This document shows, piece by piece, positions 23,483-30,870 of a DNA stretch of 35,723 nucleotides. The DNA comes from CAYOVG01 sp964407285 (GTDB taxonomy: Bacteria; Desulfobacterota; Syntrophobacteria; Syntrophobacterales; Syntrophobacteraceae). The stretch's first letter is position 1, and each line of letters begins with the position of its first letter. Made by a program: the position numbers and the translations under genes. The DNA is taken from assembly GCA_964407285.1 (NCBI GenBank), contig CAYOVG010000023.1:1-35723 (forward strand), read 5' to 3'. A model generated the notes under the pieces. That model saw only the letters and a program-made list of their open reading frames with translations. It was not told where the DNA came from and searched no databases.

Positions 23483-24121
23483 TTACTTCTTCTGGAACCC
23501 CAGGATCTCGTGGGCGTTGTACTGCTTGCCGCCGCTGCCGCCGGAATTCTGAAAAACCTGCTGGGTCATCCGGTTTCCGGACACCGTCACACCGCCGAAC
23601 GCCTTGAGGATCTGGCGCTGCGCCGAAAAGGCTCCCCGAATCGCCTCGGGGGACATGTTCTCGATTCTGATCCCGACAGCCCTCAGCACGGCCTCGTGGA
23701 GCTTCGCGCCGTGGAGTTTGCGCAGCGAGTTCTTAAACTCCTGCTTCTTGTCCTCGGCCATGTCGGAGCCGTCCTCGTTTTTCATCTGGCAGTTTTCGAC
23801 AATCTCGTCGGCCCCCTCCAGGTCCCCCAGCCGTTCCATGACCTTGTGCTCTACGGCCTCCTCGCTCAGGAGTTCGTCCAGCTTTTTCTTGTAAGTCATC
23901 AGTTCGCCCTTGAGGGTCTCCACTTCGGTCTGAAGCGCGGCGAGCGACTGGGTCTTTTCCTCCAACTGCCCTACGGCGTCCTCGTAGGACTGGGTCATCT
24001 TCTGGTTGGCCTTCTGCTCCTCGGCCATCTCGTTTTCCATCTCCCGAGCCCCCTCGTCGTCGGTATTGATGAATCTACCCGTTCGGGGAAGCCTGATCCT
24101 GATCGTCTTAATGTCGCTCAT
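23483..24121 (-). CDS. Internal scaffold protein from an in-frame start (Nu3-like)
   Basis: ATG at 24121 is codon 192 of the protease-scaffold gene. AAAGGAG lies upstream with GGAG eight bases from the ATG, better placed than most starts in this operon. The 212-residue product would hold the coiled coil and capsid-binding part without the protease, like lambda Nu3 inside C. The domain border falls exactly here. Confidence 0.65.
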   Translation of the reverse strand: MSDIKTIRIRLPRTGRFINTDDEGAREMENEMAEEQKANQKMTQSYEDAVGQLEEKTQSLAALQTEVETLKGELMTYKKKLDELLSEEAVEHKVMERLGDLEGADEIVENCQMKNEDGSDMAEDKKQEFKNSLRKLHGAKLHEAVLRAVGIRIENMSPEAIRGAFSAQRQILKAFGGVTVSGNRMTQQVFQNSGGSGGKQYNAHEILGFQKK

Positions 24122-24694
24122 CGGCGGATCTCCTTTTTTTGAATTAAGAATTCTCACATCCTCGCCGGCGCGTCCGGTCCCGCGAGGGATAATTGCAATA
24201 TGGTTGAATCGAAGCGCGACCTGGCGCGCGTCGTAGCGTTGCCCGTCGAAGTCCCCGGACTCGAAGATGGTATCCCCATGGTATCCCGCCGAAACCTCGC
24301 ACAGTTCCCCCGACTCGATCCGGGCAATCCCGGAAGGGTCGGTCACCAGGAGGTCCACCTCCAGGAACGGACCGTCCACCCTTGGAGCCCCCGCCGCGTG
24401 ACCGTGGACCGAACTTCCGGCGTTCTCCGGGGAAATCCAAACATGGCCGCCGGACACCACGACCGCCCCCTCCAGGGAGCGGAGGGTATCCCCAGTGGTC
24501 AGCGTCTCCCCGGTCACCAGCATCATGACCGGGTCGGACGTGACGCTATCCGGGATACCCTGGATCTCCGACCGAGCATAGGGCATCACGCCCTCGCGCA
24601 GCACCCGAGCGCGGCAACGCAAAAACCCGTCCGGGGTTTTCTCCCACCGCACCGACTGCCCAGGGGTGTAGTATTGGTTTCGGATCTGCGCCAT
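23483..24694 (-). CDS. Prohead protease-scaffold protein (DUF2213)
   Basis: 403 residues; ATG at 24694. Residues 1-185 match the DUF2213 protease part: GVMPYARSEIQGIP, VHGHAAG, ELCEVSAGYHG (candidate catalytic Ser) and FNHIAIIPRGTGRAGEDVRIL. From 192 a new start-like segment leads into a charged coiled coil (about 215-285) and a C-terminal domain, as in scaffolds. An in-frame ATG at 24121 with its own strong ribosome binding site lies at the domain border, so two products are likely. Confidence 0.82.
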   Translation of the reverse strand: MAQIRNQYYTPGQSVRWEKTPDGFLRCRARVLREGVMPYARSEIQGIPDSVTSDPVMMLVTGETLTTGDTLRSLEGAVVVSGGHVWISPENAGSSVHGHAAGAPRVDGPFLEVDLLVTDPSGIARIESGELCEVSAGYHGDTIFESGDFDGQRYDARQVALRFNHIAIIPRGTGRAGEDVRILNSKKGDPPMSDIKTIRIRLPRTGRFINTDDEGAREMENEMAEEQKANQKMTQSYEDAVGQLEEKTQSLAALQTEVETLKGELMTYKKKLDELLSEEAVEHKVMERLGDLEGADEIVENCQMKNEDGSDMAEDKKQEFKNSLRKLHGAKLHEAVLRAVGIRIENMSPEAIRGAFSAQRQILKAFGGVTVSGNRMTQQVFQNSGGSGGKQYNAHEILGFQKK

Positions 24695-24703
24695 GTCCGT
24701 CTC

Positions 24704-25621
24704 CTACGATCCGTAATCAGTTCCGGCAAGCGTTGTGACCACCGTGCGGCCCGTTCCGGGAACCTGGACGCACACCTTAAACGCGGTCTTGGCGCTGTCG
24801 GTAATCGACAGGACAAACACTCCGGTCTTGAGGCTCTGCACCCGGAGCGCTTTCTTGGCGGTGTATACCTTGAGCGACGTCCCGCTCGCCGCCTTGGGCT
24901 CCACGGCTCCACTCGCTGTCGTGGATGTGAGTCCCTGACCTCCGGCGTCGTCCGAGAGCCAGATGTCGAAGTTGAATGTTTCGGCGATGGCGTTCCCTGC
25001 TGCGTCCTTTACCGTGACGGTGATCTCGCTCACGTTGGCGCCCCCGGCGGCCTTGGCGAGCGTCGCCGTGGCGGGAGCCCCGTCCAGGATGTTGAGTTCG
25101 GCGGCCGTCGCCGTCACGCCGTCAAGAATGTTGAGTTCGGCCGCGCTGGACGTGACCTGCGTCCCGGCGCCCGCGCCCAGGTAGAGCGCGGCGGTATGAA
25201 ATTCGTTCAGCTCCTTGTTGGTCCCGAGCACGGCGGCCTTGCCGGCCGTCGCCGTTCCCCCGGTCACGCCGGCGAGTTTGTTGATCTCCGCCGTGGTGGC
25301 CGTGACTCCATCCATGATGTTGATCTCGTTGGCGGTCGCGGTGATGGCCGTCGAACCGTCGGCGGAAAGCGTCGCGAGATAGTAGGTGGTGGCCGAGCCG
25401 GTCGTCTGATTCACCCACGCGCGTGTGCCGTCCGGGTACTGCCGGTACACGTAGGTGTTGGTCGTGTTGGTCTCGTAGAACGTGGAGCCCGGAGCCACGT
25501 TGGTGGGCTTCGTGTCCGTGGAGAGCCCGCGCAACTGCGCGGGATTGGCAGCGGCCGCCACCCCGACGAAAAGCAGGAGCGCGGCAATCACAAGGAATCT
25601 GGTAAAGACGGTTCTTTTCAC
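24704..25621 (-). CDS. Fibre-like protein with a signal peptide
   Basis: 305 residues; GTG at 25621 with AGGAG upstream, ten bases after the previous stop. Residues 1-25 (basic start, hydrophobic core, VAAAA-N) read as a Sec signal peptide. The rest has the fibre repeats ATANEINIMDGVTAT, AEINKLAGVT, AAELNILDGVTAT, AAELNILDG (about 95-182), common in trimeric phage and bacterial fibres, and a C-terminal immunoglobulin-like strand domain with a possible Ig-like fold (195-305). Placed between head morphogenesis and protease genes, it could be a head fibre, but a signal peptide is odd for that. Confidence 0.7.
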   Translation of the reverse strand: MKRTVFTRFLVIAALLLFVGVAAAANPAQLRGLSTDTKPTNVAPGSTFYETNTTNTYVYRQYPDGTRAWVNQTTGSATTYYLATLSADGSTAITATANEINIMDGVTATTAEINKLAGVTGGTATAGKAAVLGTNKELNEFHTAALYLGAGAGTQVTSSAAELNILDGVTATAAELNILDGAPATATLAKAAGGANVSEITVTVKDAAGNAIAETFNFDIWLSDDAGGQGLTSTTASGAVEPKAASGTSLKVYTAKKALRVQSLKTGVFVLSITDSAKTAFKVCVQVPGTGRTVVTTLAGTDYGS

Positions 25622-25631
25622 TTCGTTTCTC

Positions 25632-26495
25632 CTATGTTGCTTGAACGTTTTTGAGTATTCCCCTGATATCCACAACGGGTTCGGCGTAGCACCTGCACTG
25701 GATCGCCCACCCCGGATGTCCGTCCGGCGGAGGGCTGTCCCACCGAAAAACCTTCCCGTCGCGTTCGTAGTGGTTGCCGTGCGCCTTGCTCGGCTTCGGG
25801 TAGCGCCCTCCGGGCTTTCCGACCACCCGGTTGTCCTTGACGGTGCGCCAGATATACTCCGAAATCCCGATGGAGTTCTGTCGCGTCCGGTTGAGCACTC
25901 CGGTCAACTTCGACGTCTGGTCCCTGGCGATGAGTCGCGCCCGCTTGCGGTCTACTTGCCCCAGGTGCTGGATTTGCTCCAGCAAACTCCGCCCCTCGGG
26001 AAGGTCCACACCCTGGAAGTTGTCCGCGACGGCCCGCGCCACCTGCCCCAGGTATTCGCCGGGGATCGTTTTGATGAGTGATGCGGCCTCGTGGCCTCCC
26101 ATGGCCAGCGCGTCCGCAACGGTCGGATCGTCCACGATGGCGCGGATGTCCACTCCGAGACTGCGTTGCAGGGCGGATTGCATGGCGATGCGCGTCCGCT
26201 CGTCCACCGACGATTGCCACCGCGCCGCAATATCGTCGGCCGCCAGGTCGTACTGGGTTTCCACCTCGCGAAGCACTTGGTCAAGGTATTGCGCGATCGC
26301 CGCGCCCCCGACGCGATCCCGGACCATCTGCCGGACGCGCTCGGAAGCCGGAAGCAACAGGCGGTCCCACAGGAGGTTCAAACGACGCTCCATGTCCCGC
26401 TGAGCCTGCGCCGGGGTCTTGATCGGCTGCATGCGGCCCGCGCGGGAGCGGCGCTTGAGTTTGCTGATATCCCTGGCGTCGAGGATGATCGGCAT
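25632..26495 (-). CDS. Mu F-like head morphogenesis protein
   Basis: 287 residues; ATG at 26495 shares a base with the portal TGA (TGATG). The C-terminal third has the Mu F signature: ARDQTSKLTGVLNRTRQNSIG, YIWRTVKDNRVV, H..RDGKVFRWDSPP, HPGWAIQCRCYAEPV (Cys pair near residue 271). It is a minor head protein attached to the portal. Confidence 0.88.
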   Translation of the reverse strand: MPIILDARDISKLKRRSRAGRMQPIKTPAQAQRDMERRLNLLWDRLLLPASERVRQMVRDRVGGAAIAQYLDQVLREVETQYDLAADDIAARWQSSVDERTRIAMQSALQRSLGVDIRAIVDDPTVADALAMGGHEAASLIKTIPGEYLGQVARAVADNFQGVDLPEGRSLLEQIQHLGQVDRKRARLIARDQTSKLTGVLNRTRQNSIGISEYIWRTVKDNRVVGKPGGRYPKPSKAHGNHYERDGKVFRWDSPPPDGHPGWAIQCRCYAEPVVDIRGILKNVQAT

Positions 26496-27988
26496 CAGAC
26501 TGTCTCCCCGGACTTGATCCGCTCGATTTCCGCGCGGGGATCGACAGGCTCCGGCTCATCCCTGGAATCGAGCAACAGTTGCAAGTCGGCGTCGTCCAGC
26601 TTGACGGACAGCGCCCCCTTGGCGTTGAGTTCCTCGATGGCCTTCTCCTCCGAAATGACATTGTCGTTCAGGAGTTTGAGCACGTTGTCGATATTCGCGG
26701 TATTGCGCTGCGCTTCCTCGAGTTCACTGGTGTTCCAGAGGGGTGGGAAAATGAACGCAAGCTTCTCGCGCTCCGTCGGCCATCGCTGCGGAAACAGGTT
26801 GTACCCAATCAGGTCGTACATGCGCCGCAGTTGCGGCTCGATCCGCTGCCGCTGGTAGGCGTCGATAACGTTGTAGTAGTTTTCCAGGTCGCTTTGCCCC
26901 GTGGCGTTGAGACCGCCGGGAGCCTGGCCGATGAATCGGGTTGCCGGAATATCCGAAGCCGCCGCGAGCACCTGGATGAACGTGATGATGAGTTCGGGCA
27001 CGCTTCCAAAACTCGCCGCGTGCTGGGAAAGCTGGACTTTCTCCGAGTCGAACACGGCCGCGCGGTACACGCTGAGCTGATTGGCCATGTCCTTGATTTT
27101 CTGGAGAGCCTTCTGGCCGGGGTTCGTCCCCTCCAGATCCTGCAGGTCCGAGATGGCCGCCAGGATCGCATTGTTGGTCTGAATCAACTGGTACGCAGCC
27201 TGCCGTGTGCCGATGGCCTTAACGATGTCGTCCCACACGGACGCGAGTTTCGACGGGCCGAATCCCGCCAGGTTCGCGCGGAAATTCGTGAGGGCGAAAT
27301 CGTAGGGGTCAAACAGCGGCTCCCCGTCCCACACGAGGCAACGCGATACGTGCACGTCCTGCCCGTTGACCATGTAATGCTCCGGGCGCATGTACCCTTC
27401 CGAGAGCGGATTGAAATCCCAGGACACCCTGGCGATCCGCGAAACCGGGATTGCGTTGGCGAACCGAACGGCGGCGCCCCGTTTGGGGTGATAGGGGCGC
27501 GCCGGGTCGTCCTCCGTGTCCTCGATCCCCAGGAAGGTGAGGCACCCTCCAAGCAATCGCTCCAACATGAGCGATCTCTTGAGGATTGCGGTAAACTGCA
27601 TCTTGTGCAGCTTCGAGAGGATCTTTTCGGACATCTCCACGGGGATGCCCTCGACTTTCCAATCCTTTCGGAGCGCGTCCTCGGGAACGATCCGCACAAT
27701 CTTGCGCGCCTCCCAGGACGTCTCGTAAAGCATGACGTACTGCCGCCACCGGTAGACGTAGTCGTTGCTCGTGTACGGGTTGTCCGTGAAGTATGGAAGC
27801 GTGTTCCCGGACCCACGGTCCCCGACGCCCATCGCCCCGGCGTTCCCGGACACGGACGCATTCTGGAACTGCTGCCGCACGGCGGTCGGGACCCGGCCAT
27901 ACGGGGTCTCCCGGTAGAATAGGTCCACGGAGGGGGTCTGCCCGGTCCATGCCCTGCGGAGGTCGAGACTGTCGATTTTGCTTCCCAC
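26495..27988 (-). CDS. Portal protein (DUF1073)
   Basis: 497 residues. The start is taken as GTG at 27988, which shares a base with the terminase TAG and follows AAGGAGG; an upstream start is possible but lacks this site. Features of the DUF1073 portal family: YTSNDYVYRWRQYVMLYETSWEARKIVRIVPEDALRKDWK in two pieces, LLGGCLTFLGI, VSRIARVSWDFNP, and ATRFIGQAPGGLNATGQSDLENYY. It forms the dodecameric DNA channel. Some relatives carry a C-terminal Acb1 anti-CBASS domain; here the protein ends after a helical tail, so that domain is absent. Confidence 0.88.
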   Translation of the reverse strand: MGSKIDSLDLRRAWTGQTPSVDLFYRETPYGRVPTAVRQQFQNASVSGNAGAMGVGDRGSGNTLPYFTDNPYTSNDYVYRWRQYVMLYETSWEARKIVRIVPEDALRKDWKVEGIPVEMSEKILSKLHKMQFTAILKRSLMLERLLGGCLTFLGIEDTEDDPARPYHPKRGAAVRFANAIPVSRIARVSWDFNPLSEGYMRPEHYMVNGQDVHVSRCLVWDGEPLFDPYDFALTNFRANLAGFGPSKLASVWDDIVKAIGTRQAAYQLIQTNNAILAAISDLQDLEGTNPGQKALQKIKDMANQLSVYRAAVFDSEKVQLSQHAASFGSVPELIITFIQVLAAASDIPATRFIGQAPGGLNATGQSDLENYYNVIDAYQRQRIEPQLRRMYDLIGYNLFPQRWPTEREKLAFIFPPLWNTSELEEAQRNTANIDNVLKLLNDNVISEEKAIEELNAKGALSVKLDDADLQLLLDSRDEPEPVDPRAEIERIKSGETV

Positions 27989-29448
27989 TACGCAGCCTCC
28001 TTCCATTCCGGAATCGGTCCCCGCCCGCCGCCTCGCCGGAGCCACGCGAGAGTCGCCATGGTCTGTGCGTCCACGTCGTCGTCGTGCAAATGGCTCCCGT
28101 CCGCCGAAAAGGCGAAATGCTCCTGAACGAAGCCCTCAACCCACTGGTATCCGGGCATCTTGGGGTCGGGGAGGAAGTGTCTTCCCGCAGAAATTGGGAG
28201 CGTGCACTGGTTGGCCCGTCCAATCTTGTCCTCGGCGGCCCGCTGTTCCGCGGCCACCCACGCGCGTACGTTGAGCCCCTCGCGGCGCATTGTCTGCACG
28301 AGGGATTGCCCGGACGCCTTGTCCTCGATCCAAAATTCCGTTGCCGGCGTCCCACCCGTGGTTCGATCCGTGTGCTTTTTCAGGAATTCCTTGGCGTTTC
28401 GCAGCAAGTCCGGAAACTCCCAGCGCCCCTTGATCCGGTCGATCAAATACGCCCCGGATATCCCCTCGAAACCCCAGCACTGAAGAGAGGAAAAATCGGC
28501 GCTGTCCTTGGCCTTGAACGCCGTGTCCGCCGTGATGACCTTGAACGTGATTCGCGCCTCCACATCGCGGAGGTTCTTCCAGTACCGCCACCAGGATTTT
28601 TTGAAAATCGTCTGCGTCGATTCGGACGGCTCCTGCATGTACTGCGCCCAGTACTCCTCGGGCCTCGCCTCGCGCATGGCCAGCAGTTCGTCCATTCCGA
28701 GACGCCCCGGCCAGATGGTTTCGTTATCGTTGTGGGCGGGAACCTGGAGCACCGTCCACCGGTCGCGCTCCGTGGAAAGGATGTGGCCGGCGGGGTCGTC
28801 GGGGTGAAGCCGCTGCATGATGAGAAGGATAGGAGTGTCCTTGCGGTTGCGCCTGGTCTTCAGCGCCCCCTCGAAAAAATCCACGGCCGCCTTTCGGGCC
28901 GCGGCGCTTCGGTAGTCCTGCGCCTTGAGCAAATCGTCGCAGATGATGAGCCCTCCGAACCCCTCGCGGAGCTTGCCCGCGCCGAATCCGGTAATGCCGC
29001 CGCCTACGCCGATCCCTTTGACGTGCCCACCGTCCAGGGTGCGGAAATGGTCCATGTGCCCGGCGGCCTTCTCCCCAAGCATTTGCACGCGGGCTCCAGC
29101 GCCGTTGCCGATCATGGACCGATACCAGTCGGACGCCAGGGTCCTCCGAATGGACATGGTGCTCTCTATCGCCAGATCGGCGGCGTAGGAACTGATAATC
29201 GTCTCGGCGTCGGGAGCGATGGAATGCGCCCAGGGAACGAACGCCTTGACCCCCAGGTCAGTTTTTCCGCACCGGGGAGGCATGAGAATCATGAGGTTTG
29301 GGGTTTCCAGTTGCCCGGTAACGAGTCTCGTGAGCGCGTCGGCGATATCGTGGTGGAAGGGGCGCACGTCGCAGGGGTCCCCGGCGTATCCGCGCTGAAT
29401 CCGCCAGAAATCAATGAGGTCCAACCGTGCGAGGCTATCCCTTGCCAT
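27988..29448 (-). CDS. Terminase large subunit
   Basis: 486 residues. ATG at 29448 overlaps the small subunit by 14 bases. ATPase: Walker A MPPRCGKT (56-63), Walker B GGLIICDD (165-172), coupling motif ILLIMQRLHPDD (207-218). Nuclease: VITADTAFKAKDSADF (304-319) with Asp308, EDKASGQ (375-381) and HDDDVDA near 462-468. All key acidic residues are in place. It packages DNA and cuts concatemers. Confidence 0.93.
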   Translation of the reverse strand: MARDSLARLDLIDFWRIQRGYAGDPCDVRPFHHDIADALTRLVTGQLETPNLMILMPPRCGKTDLGVKAFVPWAHSIAPDAETIISSYAADLAIESTMSIRRTLASDWYRSMIGNGAGARVQMLGEKAAGHMDHFRTLDGGHVKGIGVGGGITGFGAGKLREGFGGLIICDDLLKAQDYRSAAARKAAVDFFEGALKTRRNRKDTPILLIMQRLHPDDPAGHILSTERDRWTVLQVPAHNDNETIWPGRLGMDELLAMREARPEEYWAQYMQEPSESTQTIFKKSWWRYWKNLRDVEARITFKVITADTAFKAKDSADFSSLQCWGFEGISGAYLIDRIKGRWEFPDLLRNAKEFLKKHTDRTTGGTPATEFWIEDKASGQSLVQTMRREGLNVRAWVAAEQRAAEDKIGRANQCTLPISAGRHFLPDPKMPGYQWVEGFVQEHFAFSADGSHLHDDDVDAQTMATLAWLRRGGGRGPIPEWKEAA

Positions 29449-29869
29449 TGCAGAACCTTTCCCTTGCCGCCCGGATATTCTCCTCCGCCTGTGCGTTTTT
29501 GTCGGGCTGTTCGCCGTTTATTACAGCGGTTGTTGTGCTGTCTATCTTGTCCGACTGGCCGAGGTATTGTTTCCCGAGCCAGATGGCCATGGGAACGCTC
29601 CCGCGCCCTTCCGTAGCTATCTGAAATTGTTTCCTTCTGAGAGAAATTTTCCCGTACGCCGACTTCTTTTCATAATAGTCCGAAAATTTTTCCCCCTGCA
29701 CCTCCTTGCATCGATTCTCGATGGTGTCCGGAGAGCAGTTGAACCACGCGGCGATTTCCTTGAGCGTGCACTGCATTGCGCACAGCTTGTCAAACTCATC
29801 CCAGTCGATTTCGATGGGTTTGGGGCCGCGCTTGGCGTGAAGCTTGGAGGTCACAATATCGGAAGCCAT
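29435..29869 (-). CDS. Terminase small subunit-like HTH protein
   Basis: 144 residues; ATG at 29869 with GGTGGGG upstream, seven bases after the small membrane gene. Residues about 20-60 form a helix-turn-helix (FDKLCAMQCTLKEIAAWFNCSPDTIENRC), followed by a basic coiled region (KISLRRKQFQIATEGRGSVPMAIWLGKQYLGQ). Typical of small terminase subunits that bind the packaging site. Confidence 0.82.
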   Translation of the reverse strand: MASDIVTSKLHAKRGPKPIEIDWDEFDKLCAMQCTLKEIAAWFNCSPDTIENRCKEVQGEKFSDYYEKKSAYGKISLRRKQFQIATEGRGSVPMAIWLGKQYLGQSDKIDSTTTAVINGEQPDKNAQAEENIRAARERFCNGKG

Positions 29870-29876
29870 ACCCCAC

Positions 29877-30017
29877 CTACCGCCGCGCAATCACTTTGAG
29901 CACGCACAGGATGCCCTGGAAAATCCCATTCGCCTTCACCGCCGGAATAAGCGAGAGCGCCTCGCTCACCGCGAGAGCCGCGCCCAAGAAGATCATTATC
30001 GTGTCGTTATCCATCAT
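29877..30017 (-). CDS. Small hydrophobic protein, holin-like
   Basis: 46 residues, too short for most callers. ATG at 30017 overlaps the previous TGA (ATGA) and follows AAGGGAAA. Hydrophobic residues 6-24 (IMIFLGAALAVSEALSLIP) and the second half VKANGIFQGILCVLKVI suggest one or two membrane helices. Short proteins with the SEALSLIPAVKANGIFQ pattern are common just before terminase genes in phages; holin function is only a guess. Confidence 0.7.
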   Translation of the reverse strand: MMDNDTIMIFLGAALAVSEALSLIPAVKANGIFQGILCVLKVIARR

Positions 30018-30253
30018 GGTTTCCCTTTCGAATAAGGCGCGTCGCACCCCTTGATCTCATGCGTCGTCTCGATTCGCACGATCTTGCGCTCATGATCGTT
30101 GCGTGACTCGTAAAGCTCCTTCACGGAGTCCTTTAGAGACCCTACGGTCTCAGCGATAGGCGCGATCACCATGCGAACCAGGTAGACTATAGCGCCGACA
30201 TTAACGAGACCGATTGTGCCCACGAGCACCGTACTCATGTCAGGGAGACTCAT
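30014..30253 (-). CDS. Small membrane protein with coiled coil
   Basis: 79 residues from ATG at 30253 (a TTG at 30262 is an alternative). A hydrophobic segment (about 8-30: VLVGTIGLVNVGAIVYLVRMVI) is followed by a charged helix (SLKDSVKELYESRNDHERKIVRIETTHEIKGCD). The layout recalls holin/spanin-type or XhlA-like phage membrane proteins. First full gene of the late operon and coupled to the next one. Confidence 0.7.
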   Translation of the reverse strand: MSLPDMSTVLVGTIGLVNVGAIVYLVRMVIAPIAETVGSLKDSVKELYESRNDHERKIVRIETTHEIKGCDAPYSKGKP

Positions 30254-30284
30254 ATTTGCCAACCAATGTACTTAGTGGGTTCAT
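30240..30284 (-). CDS. Possible 14-residue leader peptide of the late operon
   Basis: ATG at 30284 follows AAAAAGGA with six bases between, a better site than that of the membrane protein. The frame ends at 30240, 11 bases past the ATG at 30253, so its translation could open the next start. Very short; only position and ribosome binding site support it. Confidence 0.3.
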   Translation of the reverse strand: MNPLSTLVGKYESP

Positions 30285-30298
30285 TTCAAGTCCTTTTT

Positions 30299-30318
30299 GG
30301 GACGGCAAGAGCCGTCCC
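30299..30318 (-). promoter_or_regulatory. Leader hairpin of the late transcript
   Basis: GGGACGGC and GCCGTCCC form a perfect 8-bp stem with a 4-base loop. It lies about 25 bases into the predicted late transcript. No T run follows on either strand, so it is not an ordinary terminator; it may stabilise the leader. Confidence 0.5.
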
Positions 30319-30349
30319 GTACAGAGAAGGAGGGGTACAGAACGTTGGT

Positions 30350-30379
30350 ATTATCGGATAGGACAAACAAGAAAGTCAA
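30350..30379 (-). promoter_or_regulatory. Late-operon promoter
   Basis: Minus strand: TTGACT (30379-30374), 18-base spacer, GATAAT (30355-30350). Transcription would begin near 30343 and cover all genes down to 4958. No other convincing promoter was seen upstream of the first late gene. Confidence 0.6.
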
Positions 30380-30397
30380 TATAAGTGAACCGTAACC

Positions 30398-30413
30398 TGC
30401 GACACATGCGACA
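30398..30413. promoter_or_regulatory. Direct repeat upstream of the late promoter, possible activator site
   Basis: TGCGACA occurs twice (30398-30404 and 30407-30413), nine bases apart start to start, close to one helix turn. The pair lies about 55-70 bases before the predicted late start, where an activator would bind. The HTH gene at 30419-30616 ends right beside it. Confidence 0.45.
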
Positions 30414-30418
30414 ACTTG

Positions 30419-30616
30419 TTAGGCTGTTTTGTTTTCCGGTCGTATTCGATTCGCTTCAAGGTATGTCAAGAGTGATGAGACTGACACGCGAACCGCATTC
30501 TCGATTTGAACCGCCTCCAGTTTTCCAGCCTTAACCAAGCGATGAATTGTGCTGCGATGAACGTCAAGCCTTTTGGCGACACGCCAGACCTTCAGGTATT
30601 GTTCGTCCTGTTTCAA
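30419..30616 (-). CDS. Small excisionase/MerR-type HTH regulator
   Basis: 65 residues from a TTG start at 30616, chosen because GGAGG lies five bases upstream (30622-30626); an in-frame ATG at 30628 is the alternative. WRVAKRLDVHRSTIHRLVKAGKLEAVQIENAVRVSVSSLLTYLE fits the DNA-binding excisionase (helix-turn-helix 17) fold over most of the length. Located between the divergent early genes and the late operon, it is the likely switch protein; it could bind the repeats at 30398-30413 or the inverted repeats upstream of itself. Confidence 0.8.
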   Translation of the reverse strand: MKQDEQYLKVWRVAKRLDVHRSTIHRLVKAGKLEAVQIENAVRVSVSSLLTYLEANRIRPENKTA

Positions 30617-30644
30617 GTCACCCTCCATATTTAGGACCGCATCT

Positions 30645-30673
30645 ATTTTACCGTCCATCGCCATACCATGCAA
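30645..30673 (-). promoter_or_regulatory. Possible promoter of the HTH gene
   Basis: Minus strand: TTGCAT (30673-30668), 17-base spacer, TAAAAT (30650-30645). The start would fall about 15 bases before the GGAGG site. The -35 is poor. Confidence 0.35.
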
Positions 30674-30683
30674 GCGACATGGT
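30665..30683. promoter_or_regulatory. Inverted repeat overlapping the HTH promoter
   Basis: ACCATG (30665-30670) and CATGGT (30678-30683), seven bases apart, cover the -35 of the HTH promoter. Suits an autoregulatory operator. Confidence 0.35.
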
Positions 30684-30705
30684 GAAAGTAAGGTGAAAAT
30701 AGACA

Positions 30706-30721
30706 TTTCCGTAAACGGAAA
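30706..30721. promoter_or_regulatory. Inverted repeat, possible operator
   Basis: TTTCCGT and ACGGAAA are perfect arms around AA. The site lies between the HTH gene and the divergent early promoter, about 75 bases from the latter's -35. Confidence 0.45.
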
Positions 30722-30755
30722 CCGTCCGCAAACACGCACCATATCTACGTCAAGC

Positions 30756-30824
30756 AAAAAAATGCAGTGCGCTGTCTTTCACCCTCATTTTCCGGTTGAC
30801 AACCCTACGAAGCAGTGCTATATA
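30756..30824 (+). promoter_or_regulatory. Early promoter module, copy 1
   Basis: A7 tract (30756-30762), then 33 bases, then TTGACA (30796-30801), 17-base spacer, TATATA (30819-30824). The -35 sits in the palindrome GGTTGACAACC. The spacer holds CTACGAAGCAG, a degenerate form of the palindrome seen in copy 2. Drives 30871 and probably 31470. Confidence 0.75.
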
Positions 30825-30870
30825 TTCAATCAAGGATAGGGATTAACCATCAACCGAAGGAGAGAGAGCG

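Noticed and set aside
21857..24142. Long plus-strand open frames opposite the late operon (also 17918-19693, 27793-29616, 6250-7344)
   Set aside because: They are antisense shadows of recognised structural genes in GC-rich DNA, with no family features.
30299..30318. Perfect hairpin as intrinsic terminator
   Set aside because: No T run follows on either strand; better seen as a leader structure.
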